From: JACQXM01 sp964569425
GTDB lineage: Bacteria; Planctomycetota; Phycisphaerae; UBA1845
DNA: 18,929 nucleotides
Direction: 5' to 3'
Assembly: GCA_964569425.1 (NCBI GenBank)
Contig: CAZMVD010000077.1
Span: 1 to 18,929 of the forward strand
Shown here: positions 9,501-15,819 of the stretch, piece after piece
How positions within the stretch are numbered: the first letter of the stretch is position 1
Layout: every line of letters starts with the position of its first letter
Made by a program: the position numbers and the translations under genes
Notes under the pieces: generated by a model
Database searches by the model: none
What the model was told of the DNA's origin: nothing
The model's input: only the letters and a program-made list of their open reading frames with translations

Positions 9501-10228
9501 ACTACATCATCGTGTTCTTCGGACTGTACCTCTCGTTGTATACAGTGCGCATTCCCCTGGGCGCCCTGACGGTGGTGCTGGGTACCCTGGGGCTGGGATT
9601 GGGCCTCGGCCTGCAACCGGTATTCGTGAACTTCATCAGCGGTCTCATCATCCTGTTCGAGCGCCACATCAAAGTCGGCGACATGGTCGAAGTGAACGGC
9701 GTGCTGGGCGAGGTGAGCCGGATCAGTCTGCGGGCCACCTGCGTGAAAACCTTTGATAACATTGACCTGGTCATTCCCAACGCCGAGTTTGTCAGCAGCC
9801 GAGTCGTCAACTGGACGCTCAACGACCCGCGCATCCGCGGCAAAATCGAAGTGGGCGTCTCCTACGACAGCGACCCGCGGCTCGTCGAACGCTTGCTCAT
9901 GCAGGTGGCCACCGAGTGGAAAACCTCGCTTCGCGATCCGCCGCCCAGCGTGCGCTTCATGAGCTTCGGAAACGACAGCCTGGATTTTGTCGTCTTTGCC
10001 TGGTTCAACAACACCGCGGAGCGCTGGGATTTCATGACCCACGCCAAGTACCGCATCCTCGAGCTATTCCGGGAGCACGGCGTGGACATCCCCTTCCCAC
10101 AGCGAACGCTCAGCACGCTCGGCGGAAAACCGATTCGCGTGCAGGTAGAGCCCGCAGATGCGACCGCCGGCTCGCCCCCCAGAACCCGTCCCATGCGCAT
10201 GGAAGATCCGGAATCGGCAAACGCCTGA
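6524..10228 (+). CDS. Large MscS/MscK-type mechanosensitive channel
   Basis: This 1234-residue protein has the plan of the large MscK/YbdG-type members of the MscS family, which open under membrane tension and release solutes during osmotic downshock. A signal sequence (about 1-35, ending near PVSAQ) is followed by a Pro-rich linker (36-80). A very long charged coiled-coil region, probably periplasmic, runs to about 575. About ten membrane helices follow between 588 and 1045. The last, pore-lining helix is glycine-rich (LGTLGLGLGLGLQPVF) and leads into the MscS beta domain with 'GLIILFERHIKVGDMVEVNG', 'NIDLVIPNAEF' and a cytoplasmic alpha/beta part to about 1200. E. coli MscS has 286 residues, so most of the mass is extra sensor. 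ATG 6524 follows a GGGAAGCGAG stretch; ATG 6557 is an alternative. Ion selectivity is not predictable. Confidence 0.92.
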   Translation: MSPARHRIRVDMSRLGWVLALGVTLLPLFPVSAQTAGKPAQPPGNAEPQPPGSPAPPAPVGPPAPSAARLGPERTQPERPPADEETLKQRITVNAETIASLEAAIPKQWKQWNKHREEDLSDAEREWTAAARDEAEARKRYDAVLKELADLRASLRMLEDQQASVAFSEELALIQKSINDLRQDTQRWRESVSEDELKQAQQDLETAKSELQTRLKNQEAREKRRADHAARKEEASRAVVETQARLLDVVSETEGRITSPTTGEVERATAEFRLAKARIDASMALHQSERLDLEAQRDARQASQAEQRTPLLSELVTQHERRVERLRQLRTRSELDRVRERAQEVAANPDRFAPLERAYWELREAMLAGQQELAEMLRKAGIGKRFSELELTSLKTDLSTELGTWGPLFESIDRRSGEKIQAYYGRMGELVARREAQRDRLRSLYDTTLDDRARIIDRLDRIDEAIDGRILAFNDLAAAETNNELVVRFRTQRDDSLKAFEKELTDVREHLRMLSERLREGAMILAGHVETFAGYRSRLYWSYLRVQDQPLWKYNPAKSAEEWHAQKSKRESDLLQVRESFANLSLGGAVTIATLLLVSVLLSAWLRTRLLRYADGYEARIGERMQEQQESTIAPLSDRLHLQALRFLARTSLVLWPGLVAGVCVTLSPMDGRITRTAVLVLTGAGVFAALISTLFSRSKPRYRLVPCSNVVAGHYRRWLRALLWTSLILIPVPLLLSVFGWAPYTRNYMWGAFKIVALGILLLFGIPRQTVLRVVGRPEQVKHRLLYVFVQATYPLLYLAVLALLVLQVVGFGPLTTYVIAGVTQTLCTVVLATLTVRYCRDLVNRHKDRLANLGPGTTELDAAGEAERAAALAAGREVAPIESVDRMDADLWIGIVGSVLRWGVWLGAAVLILGYWGVSAVDLRQWFHLEILAGHEGRPAITIGRALMAAAVLVLSWLASRGLRSFLESRVYPNYGTLDRGGRVAVSTLLHYIIVFFGLYLSLYTVRIPLGALTVVLGTLGLGLGLGLQPVFVNFISGLIILFERHIKVGDMVEVNGVLGEVSRISLRATCVKTFDNIDLVIPNAEFVSSRVVNWTLNDPRIRGKIEVGVSYDSDPRLVERLLMQVATEWKTSLRDPPPSVRFMSFGNDSLDFVVFAWFNNTAERWDFMTHAKYRILELFREHGVDIPFPQRTLSTLGGKPIRVQVEPADATAGSPPRTRPMRMEDPESANA

Positions 10229-10275
10229 ACATGGAAACGATATGGCCGCCGTTCCCTCGGTGTGCCGCACCGAAG

Positions 10276-10289
10276 CCCGCACCGGCGGG
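10276..10289. terminator. Small hairpin between the convergent channel and HD-GYP genes
   Basis: CCCGC (10276-10280), loop ACCG, and GCGGG (10285-10289) lie in the 69-base gap between two genes that converge. The stem is short and there is no U-run, so this is only a possible bidirectional pause or termination site. Confidence 0.25.
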
Positions 10290-10297
10290 TTCCTCGC

Positions 10298-11935
10298 CTA
10301 TTGCGTCCCGGCCTCGAAGGCTCCGCCCGCCACGGTGCATGTCTGGGGACCGCGCGTGTCGGCGTCATCAGCATACCGAGCGCGCACCCGGTCAAACTGA
10401 TCCTGGCAGCGCAGCAGCGCCTCCACCACCACCGGGTCAAAGTGCTTGCCCGCGTCAGACCGAATGATCTCAACCGCTTGTTGATGCGACTTCGCCGGGG
10501 AATAGCGCCGACGACTGGTGATGGCATCATACGCGTCGGCCAGCGCGATGATCCGCGCCGCCAGCGGAATATCACGTCCGCCGATCCGCCGAGGATAGCC
10601 CTTTCCGTCGAAACGCTCGTGATGGCAATAGGCGATATCGATGCACATTTTCAGCAGGGGCACCGGGTGCGCCGGATCCAGCGCCTGCGAGAGCACCCGC
10701 CGCCCGATGTCCGTGTGCGTCTTCATGATCTGAAACTCTTCGTCCGTCAGCTTGCCGGGCTTGGTGAGAATGTCGTCCGGTATGCCCACCTTGCCGATGT
10801 CGTGCATCGGCGCCGCCTGCACCAGGCGCTCCACAAAGTCGGCCGAAACCTCGTCGCGATAAGAACCCTCGCGCCGCAACTGCTCGGCCAGCAGGTGGGC
10901 ATAGCGCGACACACGCGATAGATGCAGCGTGGTCTCCTCGTCGCGGAATTCGGCAAGGTGGCCGACCGTCTGCAACAGCACGCGCACCGACTGCTCAAGC
11001 TGGGCGCGGCGCGTAACGCCGTCCAGCGCAATCGCCGCCGCGTCCGCGATCGACCGGATGCACTCGATCTCGTCCTCGCTGAACGGACCGTCCTGCGGCT
11101 TCTCGGTGATGTTCAGCACGCCGATGATGCCGTCACGCGTGGTGAGCGACGTGGAAATCAACGGAGTGCTGAGAAACGCATCCCGTTGATAACCGCGCTG
11201 GCCGCCCGCCGACTCGCCGAACGCACGCGCCGCAAGCGTCTTGCCGCTCTGCATCACCTGCCCGACGATGCCCTCCATGCGATGGATACGGATCGCCTCC
11301 ACCACCTTCGGGTCAATGCCCACCGCCCGCTCGCACACCAGGTTCTCACCCGTGCCGTCAACCATCATCAGTGACAAACGCTTGGCACCGGTTACCTGCT
11401 GGACGCAATGCATGACCAGGTCCAGAATCCCCTCTCGCGTCTCCGCGCGGTTAAGGTCGCGCATGAAGTCGTAAAGAAGCTGCAAACGACGCGTCTTCGC
11501 GTCGACCTCCGCCTCCAGACGCGTATTCAGGTGGTCGAGGTCCTTGTGCGCCACCGCCAGCCGATGAACCGAACGCACCCGCGCCAGCAGCTCCGCCACG
11601 TCGAACGGCTTGGCCAGGTATTCCTGCGCCCCCGCCTCCAGCCCGCGCACCACGTCCTCCGTCCGCGAACGCGCCGTGAGCATGATCACCGGAATGTGCG
11701 CCGTGCGCGGCGTGCCGCGTATGGCCCGCGTCGCCGCCACCCCGTCCATGCCCGGCAGCCCCACGTCCATCAGAATCACGTCGGGAAGCGTCTCCGATGC
11801 CAGCCGTACCGCCGCGAAGCCGTCGGTTGCTTCCACCGCCGCAAAGCCCGCAGCGCGCAGATGGGCCAACAGGATGAAACGCAACTCCACGTCATCCTCG
11901 ACCACCAGCACACTGCCGATCGGTGTCTGTGTCAT
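10298..11935 (-). CDS. Response regulator with GAF and HD-GYP domains (predicted c-di-GMP phosphodiesterase)
   Basis: This 545-residue cytoplasmic protein has three domains. Residues 8-125 are a complete receiver: acidic pair EDD at 13-15, phospho-acceptor Asp57 in LMD, and Lys109 in LAKPF. A helical linker leads to a GAF domain (about 165-305), which usually binds a small ligand or senses redox state. The HD-GYP domain (about 315-510) retains His378-Asp379 in HDIGKVGIP, 'HHERFDGKGYP' with GYP at 446-448, and HxxR-type helices, so it should hydrolyse c-di-GMP to pGpG or GMP when activated by a sensor kinase. No histidine kinase gene is adjacent, so its partner is elsewhere. The frame stays open upstream to 12097, but the extra residues are Gly/Ala/Arg-rich and unlike the domain; ATG 11935 with a weak GAGAA before it begins exactly at the receiver. 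The C-terminal 30 residues are unstructured. Confidence 0.93.
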   Translation of the reverse strand: MTQTPIGSVLVVEDDVELRFILLAHLRAAGFAAVEATDGFAAVRLASETLPDVILMDVGLPGMDGVAATRAIRGTPRTAHIPVIMLTARSRTEDVVRGLEAGAQEYLAKPFDVAELLARVRSVHRLAVAHKDLDHLNTRLEAEVDAKTRRLQLLYDFMRDLNRAETREGILDLVMHCVQQVTGAKRLSLMMVDGTGENLVCERAVGIDPKVVEAIRIHRMEGIVGQVMQSGKTLAARAFGESAGGQRGYQRDAFLSTPLISTSLTTRDGIIGVLNITEKPQDGPFSEDEIECIRSIADAAAIALDGVTRRAQLEQSVRVLLQTVGHLAEFRDEETTLHLSRVSRYAHLLAEQLRREGSYRDEVSADFVERLVQAAPMHDIGKVGIPDDILTKPGKLTDEEFQIMKTHTDIGRRVLSQALDPAHPVPLLKMCIDIAYCHHERFDGKGYPRRIGGRDIPLAARIIALADAYDAITSRRRYSPAKSHQQAVEIIRSDAGKHFDPVVVEALLRCQDQFDRVRARYADDADTRGPQTCTVAGGAFEAGTQ

Positions 11936-12195
11936 TGGTTCTCGGGCGTTTCGCGCTGCGCTCCCCGCGCCGCGCGCGCCGCCGCCCCGGCCCACCCCTA
12001 CATCGGCAGCCGCCGAACCCGACGCCATTAAGCAAGAGGAAGTGCCAGGCCGCGGCACGCAGATGCCGGGCGCAGGGCGGGAAACTCCCGTCCGCACGCC
12101 GTCCGGTAATCTGCGCCAAGCCGCGAGGCCGCCACACGGCCGATCCGTTCGAGCCGACCCCCCCGGGCCTTACAGTGGCGTTCGCGCCCGCCGTT

Positions 12196-12780
12196 TCAGG
12201 CCCGCCCGTCCGCCGCCTGCGCTGTCTCTTCCACGCGCCCGGTGGCAGTCAGTACCAGACCCAGGTAATGATCCGCCGCCGCCACCAACCGCTCAGCCTC
12301 GTCGCGCGCACGGAACACGCCCCACAGTTCCCGCGTGGTCCGCTCGCGGCGCAGAAAGATCACCACCCCCAGCCGCCCCGGACCCACCACCACCCGCGAA
12401 ATGTTCGACCACGGCACCCACTCCATCGCCGGACGGTCCCAGCGAAACAGCATCCCTCCCGGTACCACCGCCAAGAACCGCCCATGACGGAAGAGCCGCC
12501 AGATATACTGCCCCATAAAAACGAGGGCCACGGAGAACGCGAGGACAAACAGCCCGCTCCACGACGTGCGCACGGCGCCGTCGCGAATGATCCCGGACAA
12601 TTCCCGCCACAGGACCATCGAACCCAAGACAACACCACCGAGGTTCAACAGAACGCGATAGTCAGGCCTGCACCGAAACAAGAGCGAACGCTCATCGTAG
12701 CGCAACCCGCACTCGGGACAGGTGTGATTCGCGGGCAGACCGTGAAGGGAATAGTCGCAGCGCGGGCAGGCAGTCAGCAT
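12196..12780 (-). CDS. Zinc-ribbon membrane protein of unknown function
   Basis: The 194-residue protein starts with a double-CxxC zinc ribbon: CPRC at residues 5-8 and CPEC at 21-24, in the setting 'CPRCDYSLHGLP..HTCPECGLRY'. Two hydrophobic segments follow (about 43-63 and 75-95, 'GLFVLAFSVALVFMGQYIWR'). The remaining 100 residues look like a PH-like beta domain ('MEWVPWSNISRVVV...GVVIFLRR'), probably cytoplasmic. Proteins beginning with this kind of ribbon are frequent in Planctomycetota, but I know no established function. A stop lies seven codons upstream with no other start between, so ATG 12780 is the only option, although no clear Shine-Dalgarno precedes it. It lies 51 bases after the transaldolase on the same strand and may be cotranscribed with it. 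Confidence 0.8.
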   Translation of the reverse strand: MLTACPRCDYSLHGLPANHTCPECGLRYDERSLLFRCRPDYRVLLNLGGVVLGSMVLWRELSGIIRDGAVRTSWSGLFVLAFSVALVFMGQYIWRLFRHGRFLAVVPGGMLFRWDRPAMEWVPWSNISRVVVGPGRLGVVIFLRRERTTRELWGVFRARDEAERLVAAADHYLGLVLTATGRVEETAQAADGRA

Positions 12781-12831
12781 GAGGCAAGACCGGCCAGGTT
12801 AGATCGCGGCGCGCTGCGCAGCGCGGAAGCC

Positions 12832-13965
12832 CTAGCGCGCCACCGGCAGCGTGCCCTTTTTCCGCGATAGATTGTCGAGCAGTTCCTCAAAGGACTTGGC
12901 GAACGCCTCCACCCCCTCAACCCGCAGTTGGTCCGTCACCCGCCGCATCTCAATGCCCACCTCGGCCAGTTCGTCGAACAGCGCCCGGGCAATGTCCAAC
13001 TCGTCGTGTATGGTCACCTCCACCGTGCCGTGGTCGAGCACCGCGTCGATCGTGGCCGGCGGCAGCGTGTTCACGGTGTGCGGCCCGATCAGATTGTCCA
13101 CGTAAATCGTGTCGGGATAATCCGGGTTCTTCGTGCTCGTGCTCGCCCACAACGGCCGCTGCACGCGCGCTCCCTTTTCCGCCAGTTCCCCCCACGCTCC
13201 ATCGAGCGCAAACACTTCCTCAAATCGCGCATACGCCAGTTTGGCGTTGGCGTTGGCCGCCTGCCCGAGCAGCGGATCGACCACCGCCCCGCCCTCGCCC
13301 CTCTCCAGCAGCAGCTTGTCCACCAGCGTATCCACCCGGCTGACGAAAAACGAAGCCACCGACGCCACGCGGACCAGATCGCCCCCCGCCGCTTCCAGCC
13401 GCCGCAGACCCTCCAGGTAAGCCGCCATCACCTTCTCATACACTTCCAGCGCGAAAATCAGCGTAACGTTCACGTTGATCCCCTCGCCGATCAGCGTGGC
13501 AATCGCCGGCATGCCCTCCTCGGTGGCCGGAACCTTGATGAACACATTGGGCCGGTTGAGTTCCGCGAACAACCGCCGCGCCTCGGCAACGGTCCGCTCG
13601 GTGTCATACGCCAGCCGCGGGCTGACCTCCAGGCTCACGTAGCCGTCGAGCCCGTCGGTGCGGTCATACACCGGCCGCAGAATGTCCGCGGCGTCCGCAA
13701 TGTCGGGAATGACGAGGCGTTCGTAGAGTTCCAGCGTCTCCTCGCAACCGGCGGCCAGCAGGCTCTGCAGCCGCTCGTCGTAGTCGCTGCCGCCGGTGAT
13801 CGCCTTCATGAAGATCGTCGGGTTCGACGTCACCCCCACAATCCCCAGATCGATAAGCCGCTGCAACTCCCCGGTGTCAATCATCCGCCGGCTGATGTTG
13901 TCACACCACACCGACTGCCCCAGTTCCGCAATCTGCTGGATTCTGTTTTCCATGTCCTTATCCAC
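12832..13965 (-). CDS. tal: Transaldolase
   Basis: Transaldolase moves a dihydroxyacetone unit from sedoheptulose 7-phosphate to glyceraldehyde 3-phosphate, giving erythrose 4-phosphate and fructose 6-phosphate in the non-oxidative pentose phosphate pathway. The 377-residue protein matches the long type found in mycobacteria and cyanobacteria rather than E. coli TalB (317). It shows 'GVTSNPTIFMKAITGGSDYD' (44-63), the Schiff-base Lys144 in FIKVPATEEG, 'GINVNVTLIFALEVY' (162-176) and 'ASVASFFVSRVDTLVDK' (201-217). Start codon: GTG 13965 is chosen because GGAG sits 5 bases upstream; the in-frame ATG 13953 would be 17 bases away, too far. The protein is complete with no fused isomerase domain. 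It lies 53 bases behind the secreted paralogue gene, across a degenerate repeat region, so cotranscription is uncertain. Confidence 0.95.
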   Translation of the reverse strand: MDKDMENRIQQIAELGQSVWCDNISRRMIDTGELQRLIDLGIVGVTSNPTIFMKAITGGSDYDERLQSLLAAGCEETLELYERLVIPDIADAADILRPVYDRTDGLDGYVSLEVSPRLAYDTERTVAEARRLFAELNRPNVFIKVPATEEGMPAIATLIGEGINVNVTLIFALEVYEKVMAAYLEGLRRLEAAGGDLVRVASVASFFVSRVDTLVDKLLLERGEGGAVVDPLLGQAANANAKLAYARFEEVFALDGAWGELAEKGARVQRPLWASTSTKNPDYPDTIYVDNLIGPHTVNTLPPATIDAVLDHGTVEVTIHDELDIARALFDELAEVGIEMRRVTDQLRVEGVEAFAKSFEELLDNLSRKKGTLPVAR

Positions 13966-13981
13966 AAACGCTCCTCGGAAA

Positions 13982-14098
13982 TCGTTGATCGTCGATTGCC
14001 GATCTTGGCGTTACTGCCTTATTCTTCGTGCCTGCGTGGCTTCGTGCCTTCGTGCCTCTTCCTCGCATTCGCTCTTCTGCATTCGCCATTCCCCCGCA
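13982..14098. repeat. Cluster of degenerate short repeats
   Basis: Three low-complexity patterns run one after another. GATCGTCGATTGCCGATC lies at about 13988-14005. TTCGTGCC/TGCGTGG units lie at about 14025-14057 (TTCGTGCC occurs three times). CGCATTCGCTCTTCTGCATTCGCC follows at about 14064-14087. From memory, patterns like these are scattered between genes in Planctomycetota and some other environmental bacteria. The 3' end of the secreted paralogue at 14019-14684 reads through the cluster and acquires the tail HEGTKPRRHEE. Confidence 0.55.
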
Positions 14099-14684
14099 CT
14101 ACCCCCAACATCATCAACCCCCCCAGCGTCATGATCATCCCCACCACAACGTTGTTCCCGCAAATGCGGATCACCACCGGGCGCGGCGGCGGCGCGGCAC
14201 ACACCGTGGGGTCGTCCCACAGGTCGCAGGCGTCACAGGGAACACTGCGATAATCGGCGGGGATGCGGTTGGTCGTCGTCGGCTCGCCCGTGAACTCATC
14301 CACGCTGACCACCCGCCCGGTCAGCGAGGTCCACCACAGCGTCCGCAGCCCGTCGCCGTCGGTCTCAAACCCCAGAAAGCCCGCCTGCTGACCGTTGACC
14401 AGCACCTCGCCCTCGTCGGTGACCAGAGAATCTTCGAGAATGGTGTCCCGCCCGGTCACGATCACCAGTTGCCCGGTATTACGCAGGACCACCAGTTCGG
14501 CGTTATCCGCGTTCACCACGTCGCAGATCGAGGCCGAAACCGGACTGTCGGAAAACGTGTCCCAGGGCAGCACCTGTGCGTGCGCACCGCTTGCCGCGCC
14601 GAACAAAACCACCACGACCATTACCGCCGCGAAGTGCCCGGCGCCGCGCCCCAGGGATCGTAACCTGAAACTGCTCGCTACCAT
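14019..14684 (-). CDS. Secreted paralogue A, short form without cysteine repeats
   Basis: This 221-residue protein has a signal peptide (hydrophobic 19-33, cleavage near GAHA) followed by a head module (about 39-162) shared almost along its whole length with the protein encoded just upstream: LPWDTF, SICDVVNADNAELVVL, DGLRTLWWTSLTGRVVSVDE and VPCDACDLWDDP. The alternating pattern suggests a beta-propeller-blade-like or beta-sandwich domain; no known family is recognised. A PPPRP linker and a Cys-containing membrane tail (ICGNNVVVGMIMTLGGLMML, 174-193) follow. The last 24 residues (NGECRRAN..RRHEE) are basic and fall in degenerate intergenic repeats, so they may be an accidental extension. ATG 14684 has GGAG 8 bases upstream. 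The gene lies 11 bases behind its paralogue and should be cotranscribed. Function unknown, probably cell-surface or envelope. Confidence 0.8.
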   Translation of the reverse strand: MVASSFRLRSLGRGAGHFAAVMVVVVLFGAASGAHAQVLPWDTFSDSPVSASICDVVNADNAELVVLRNTGQLVIVTGRDTILEDSLVTDEGEVLVNGQQAGFLGFETDGDGLRTLWWTSLTGRVVSVDEFTGEPTTTNRIPADYRSVPCDACDLWDDPTVCAAPPPRPVVIRICGNNVVVGMIMTLGGLMMLGVVRGNGECRRANARKRHEGTKPRRHEE

Positions 14685-14695
14685 GTCTGCTACTC

Positions 14696-15700
14696 CTACT
14701 TTGACCGCGGTGCGCCGTTGACCGCTCCCGGACGGCGCAGCCGACGCCGCGACCGCCAAAACACGCCGCCCACCAGCCCGCACCACGTCAGCCACATCGC
14801 CAACGACGCATTCGCTCCGCAGAACACGATCACCGGCACCGACGGACGGGGCGGATCCCCGCACCCGCTGATCGGCGTCCCCCGGCACACGCCCCCGCTG
14901 CACCGGTCGAACCGCGTACACGCATCCCCATCATCGCACGCCCGGTTGTTATCCACCGAGATGCAAAAACCGTCCTCGCAAAAGTCATCCGTGCAGAAGT
15001 TGCCGTCTTCGCAATCCTCCTCCACAAACAAACAACCGGTCAGCGGATCACACGTATCGAACGTGCATGAGTCCTCGTCGTCGCACACGACATCGAGAAA
15101 CACACAACCCAGCACCGGATCGCAGGTGTCGAATGTACAGGCGTCGTCATCCTGGCACAGCACCCGTAAAAACGCACACTCGCCCGAAGCCGTGCACACG
15201 TCCACCGTGCACTCATTGTTGTCGTCGCAGTCCGAGTCGAAATCGCAAAGACACGCATTCGGATCGTCCCACAGGTCGCACGCGTCGCACGGCACATCCC
15301 GGTAATCCGCCGGAACACTGTTGGTCGCCAGCGGGTCCCCCGTAAACTCGTCCACCGCCACCACCGTGCCGTTCAGCGCCGTCCACCACAACGTGCGGAA
15401 CCCGTCCCCGTCCACCGCAAACTCGATCTGCCCGAAAACATCGCCATCGACCAGCACCAGACCGTCAAGGGTAACTTCCGTGCCTGCCAGTATCGCATCC
15501 TGACCCGTGATGATCACCAGCTCGCCCGTCGAACTGAGCACCACCAGCTCGGCATTCGCCGCATTAATCACATCGCAGATAGAGTCGGACCCGGCGTCGA
15601 CAAACGTGTCCCACGGTATCGCCCCGGCCGGCAGCGCGCAGACCGTCAGCGCCAGCAAGGCCGCCCCAATACGCTGCGAAAAGCCTCTATCAACTCGCAT
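14696..15700 (-). CDS. Secreted paralogue B with cysteine-rich disulfide-type repeats
   Basis: This 334-residue protein has a signal peptide (1-27, ALLALTVCALPAGA) and the head module shared with its neighbour (about 29-150: IPWDTF, SICDVINAANAELVVL, DGFRTLWWTALNGTVVAVDE, CDACDLWDDP). Residues 138-280 hold 25 cysteines, with a period of 24 residues between 158 and 230 (spacing C-x5-C-x4-C-x5-C-x6) and one looser unit after. Asp is very frequent, in runs such as DDDACTFDTCDP, suggesting disulfides and perhaps calcium. Similar cysteine repeats occur in exported proteins of Myxococcota and Planctomycetota. A PPRPSVP linker, a Cys-containing membrane segment (about 293-315) and a basic end (RSRRRLRR) form a tail like that of its neighbour. 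AAGGA lies about 7 bases before ATG 15700. Probably surface-anchored; ligand unknown. Confidence 0.83.
   Translation of the reverse strand: MRVDRGFSQRIGAALLALTVCALPAGAIPWDTFVDAGSDSICDVINAANAELVVLSSTGELVIITGQDAILAGTEVTLDGLVLVDGDVFGQIEFAVDGDGFRTLWWTALNGTVVAVDEFTGDPLATNSVPADYRDVPCDACDLWDDPNACLCDFDSDCDDNNECTVDVCTASGECAFLRVLCQDDDACTFDTCDPVLGCVFLDVVCDDEDSCTFDTCDPLTGCLFVEEDCEDGNFCTDDFCEDGFCISVDNNRACDDGDACTRFDRCSGGVCRGTPISGCGDPPRPSVPVIVFCGANASLAMWLTWCGLVGGVFWRSRRRLRRPGAVNGAPRSK
14885..15229 (-). repeat. Coding tandem repeat, 72-base period (cysteine-rich units)
   Basis: Codons 158-272 of paralogue B repeat a 24-residue unit with cysteines in fixed spacing. First cysteines fall at residues 158, 182, 206, 230 and 255, so four units follow a strict 24-24-24 period and the last is one residue longer and diverged. 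The two middle units are nearly the same protein sequence (CTFDTCDP.. then GC). Such arrays change copy number easily by recombination. Confidence 0.8.
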
Positions 15701-15757
15701 GGCTGGTTCCTTTCCCTGGAATGACCGCCGCAGGATTCAACGAACCGCACGTCCGCT

Positions 15758-15766
15758 ATTATCGCA
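15758..15766 (-). promoter_or_regulatory. Candidate extended -10 promoter of the paralogue pair
   Basis: On the minus strand the sequence TGCGATAAT matches an extended -10 (TGnTATAAT with one mismatch). At 17-base spacing the -35 position reads TGGAAC, a partial match. Transcription would start near 15751, about 50 bases before ATG 15700 and upstream of its Shine-Dalgarno site. Confidence 0.4.
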
Positions 15767-15819
15767 CAGAACCGACGTCCGTTCCAGTCCTAAACCGGTC
15801 TAGCCCGGCCCGAAACGGC

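Noticed and set aside
8276..10042. 588-codon open frame on the minus strand opposite the channel gene
   Set aside because: It is full of His, Gln, Asp and Arg in low-complexity runs, has no domain, and lies in the antisense of an unmistakable MscS protein. Long antisense frames arise readily in high-GC genes.
11936..12097. 54-residue N-terminal extension of the HD-GYP protein
   Set aside because: Composition is Gly/Ala/Arg-rich without domain character, and the receiver starts right after ATG 11935.
12928..14253. 441-codon plus-strand frame across the transaldolase gene
   Set aside because: Arg/His-rich antisense of a well-supported enzyme, with no ribosome site.
14885..15229. Regular 72-base repeat considered as a CRISPR-like array
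   Set aside because: Units have no constant repeat with unique spacers; the period is a multiple of three and encodes ordered cysteines inside a gene.
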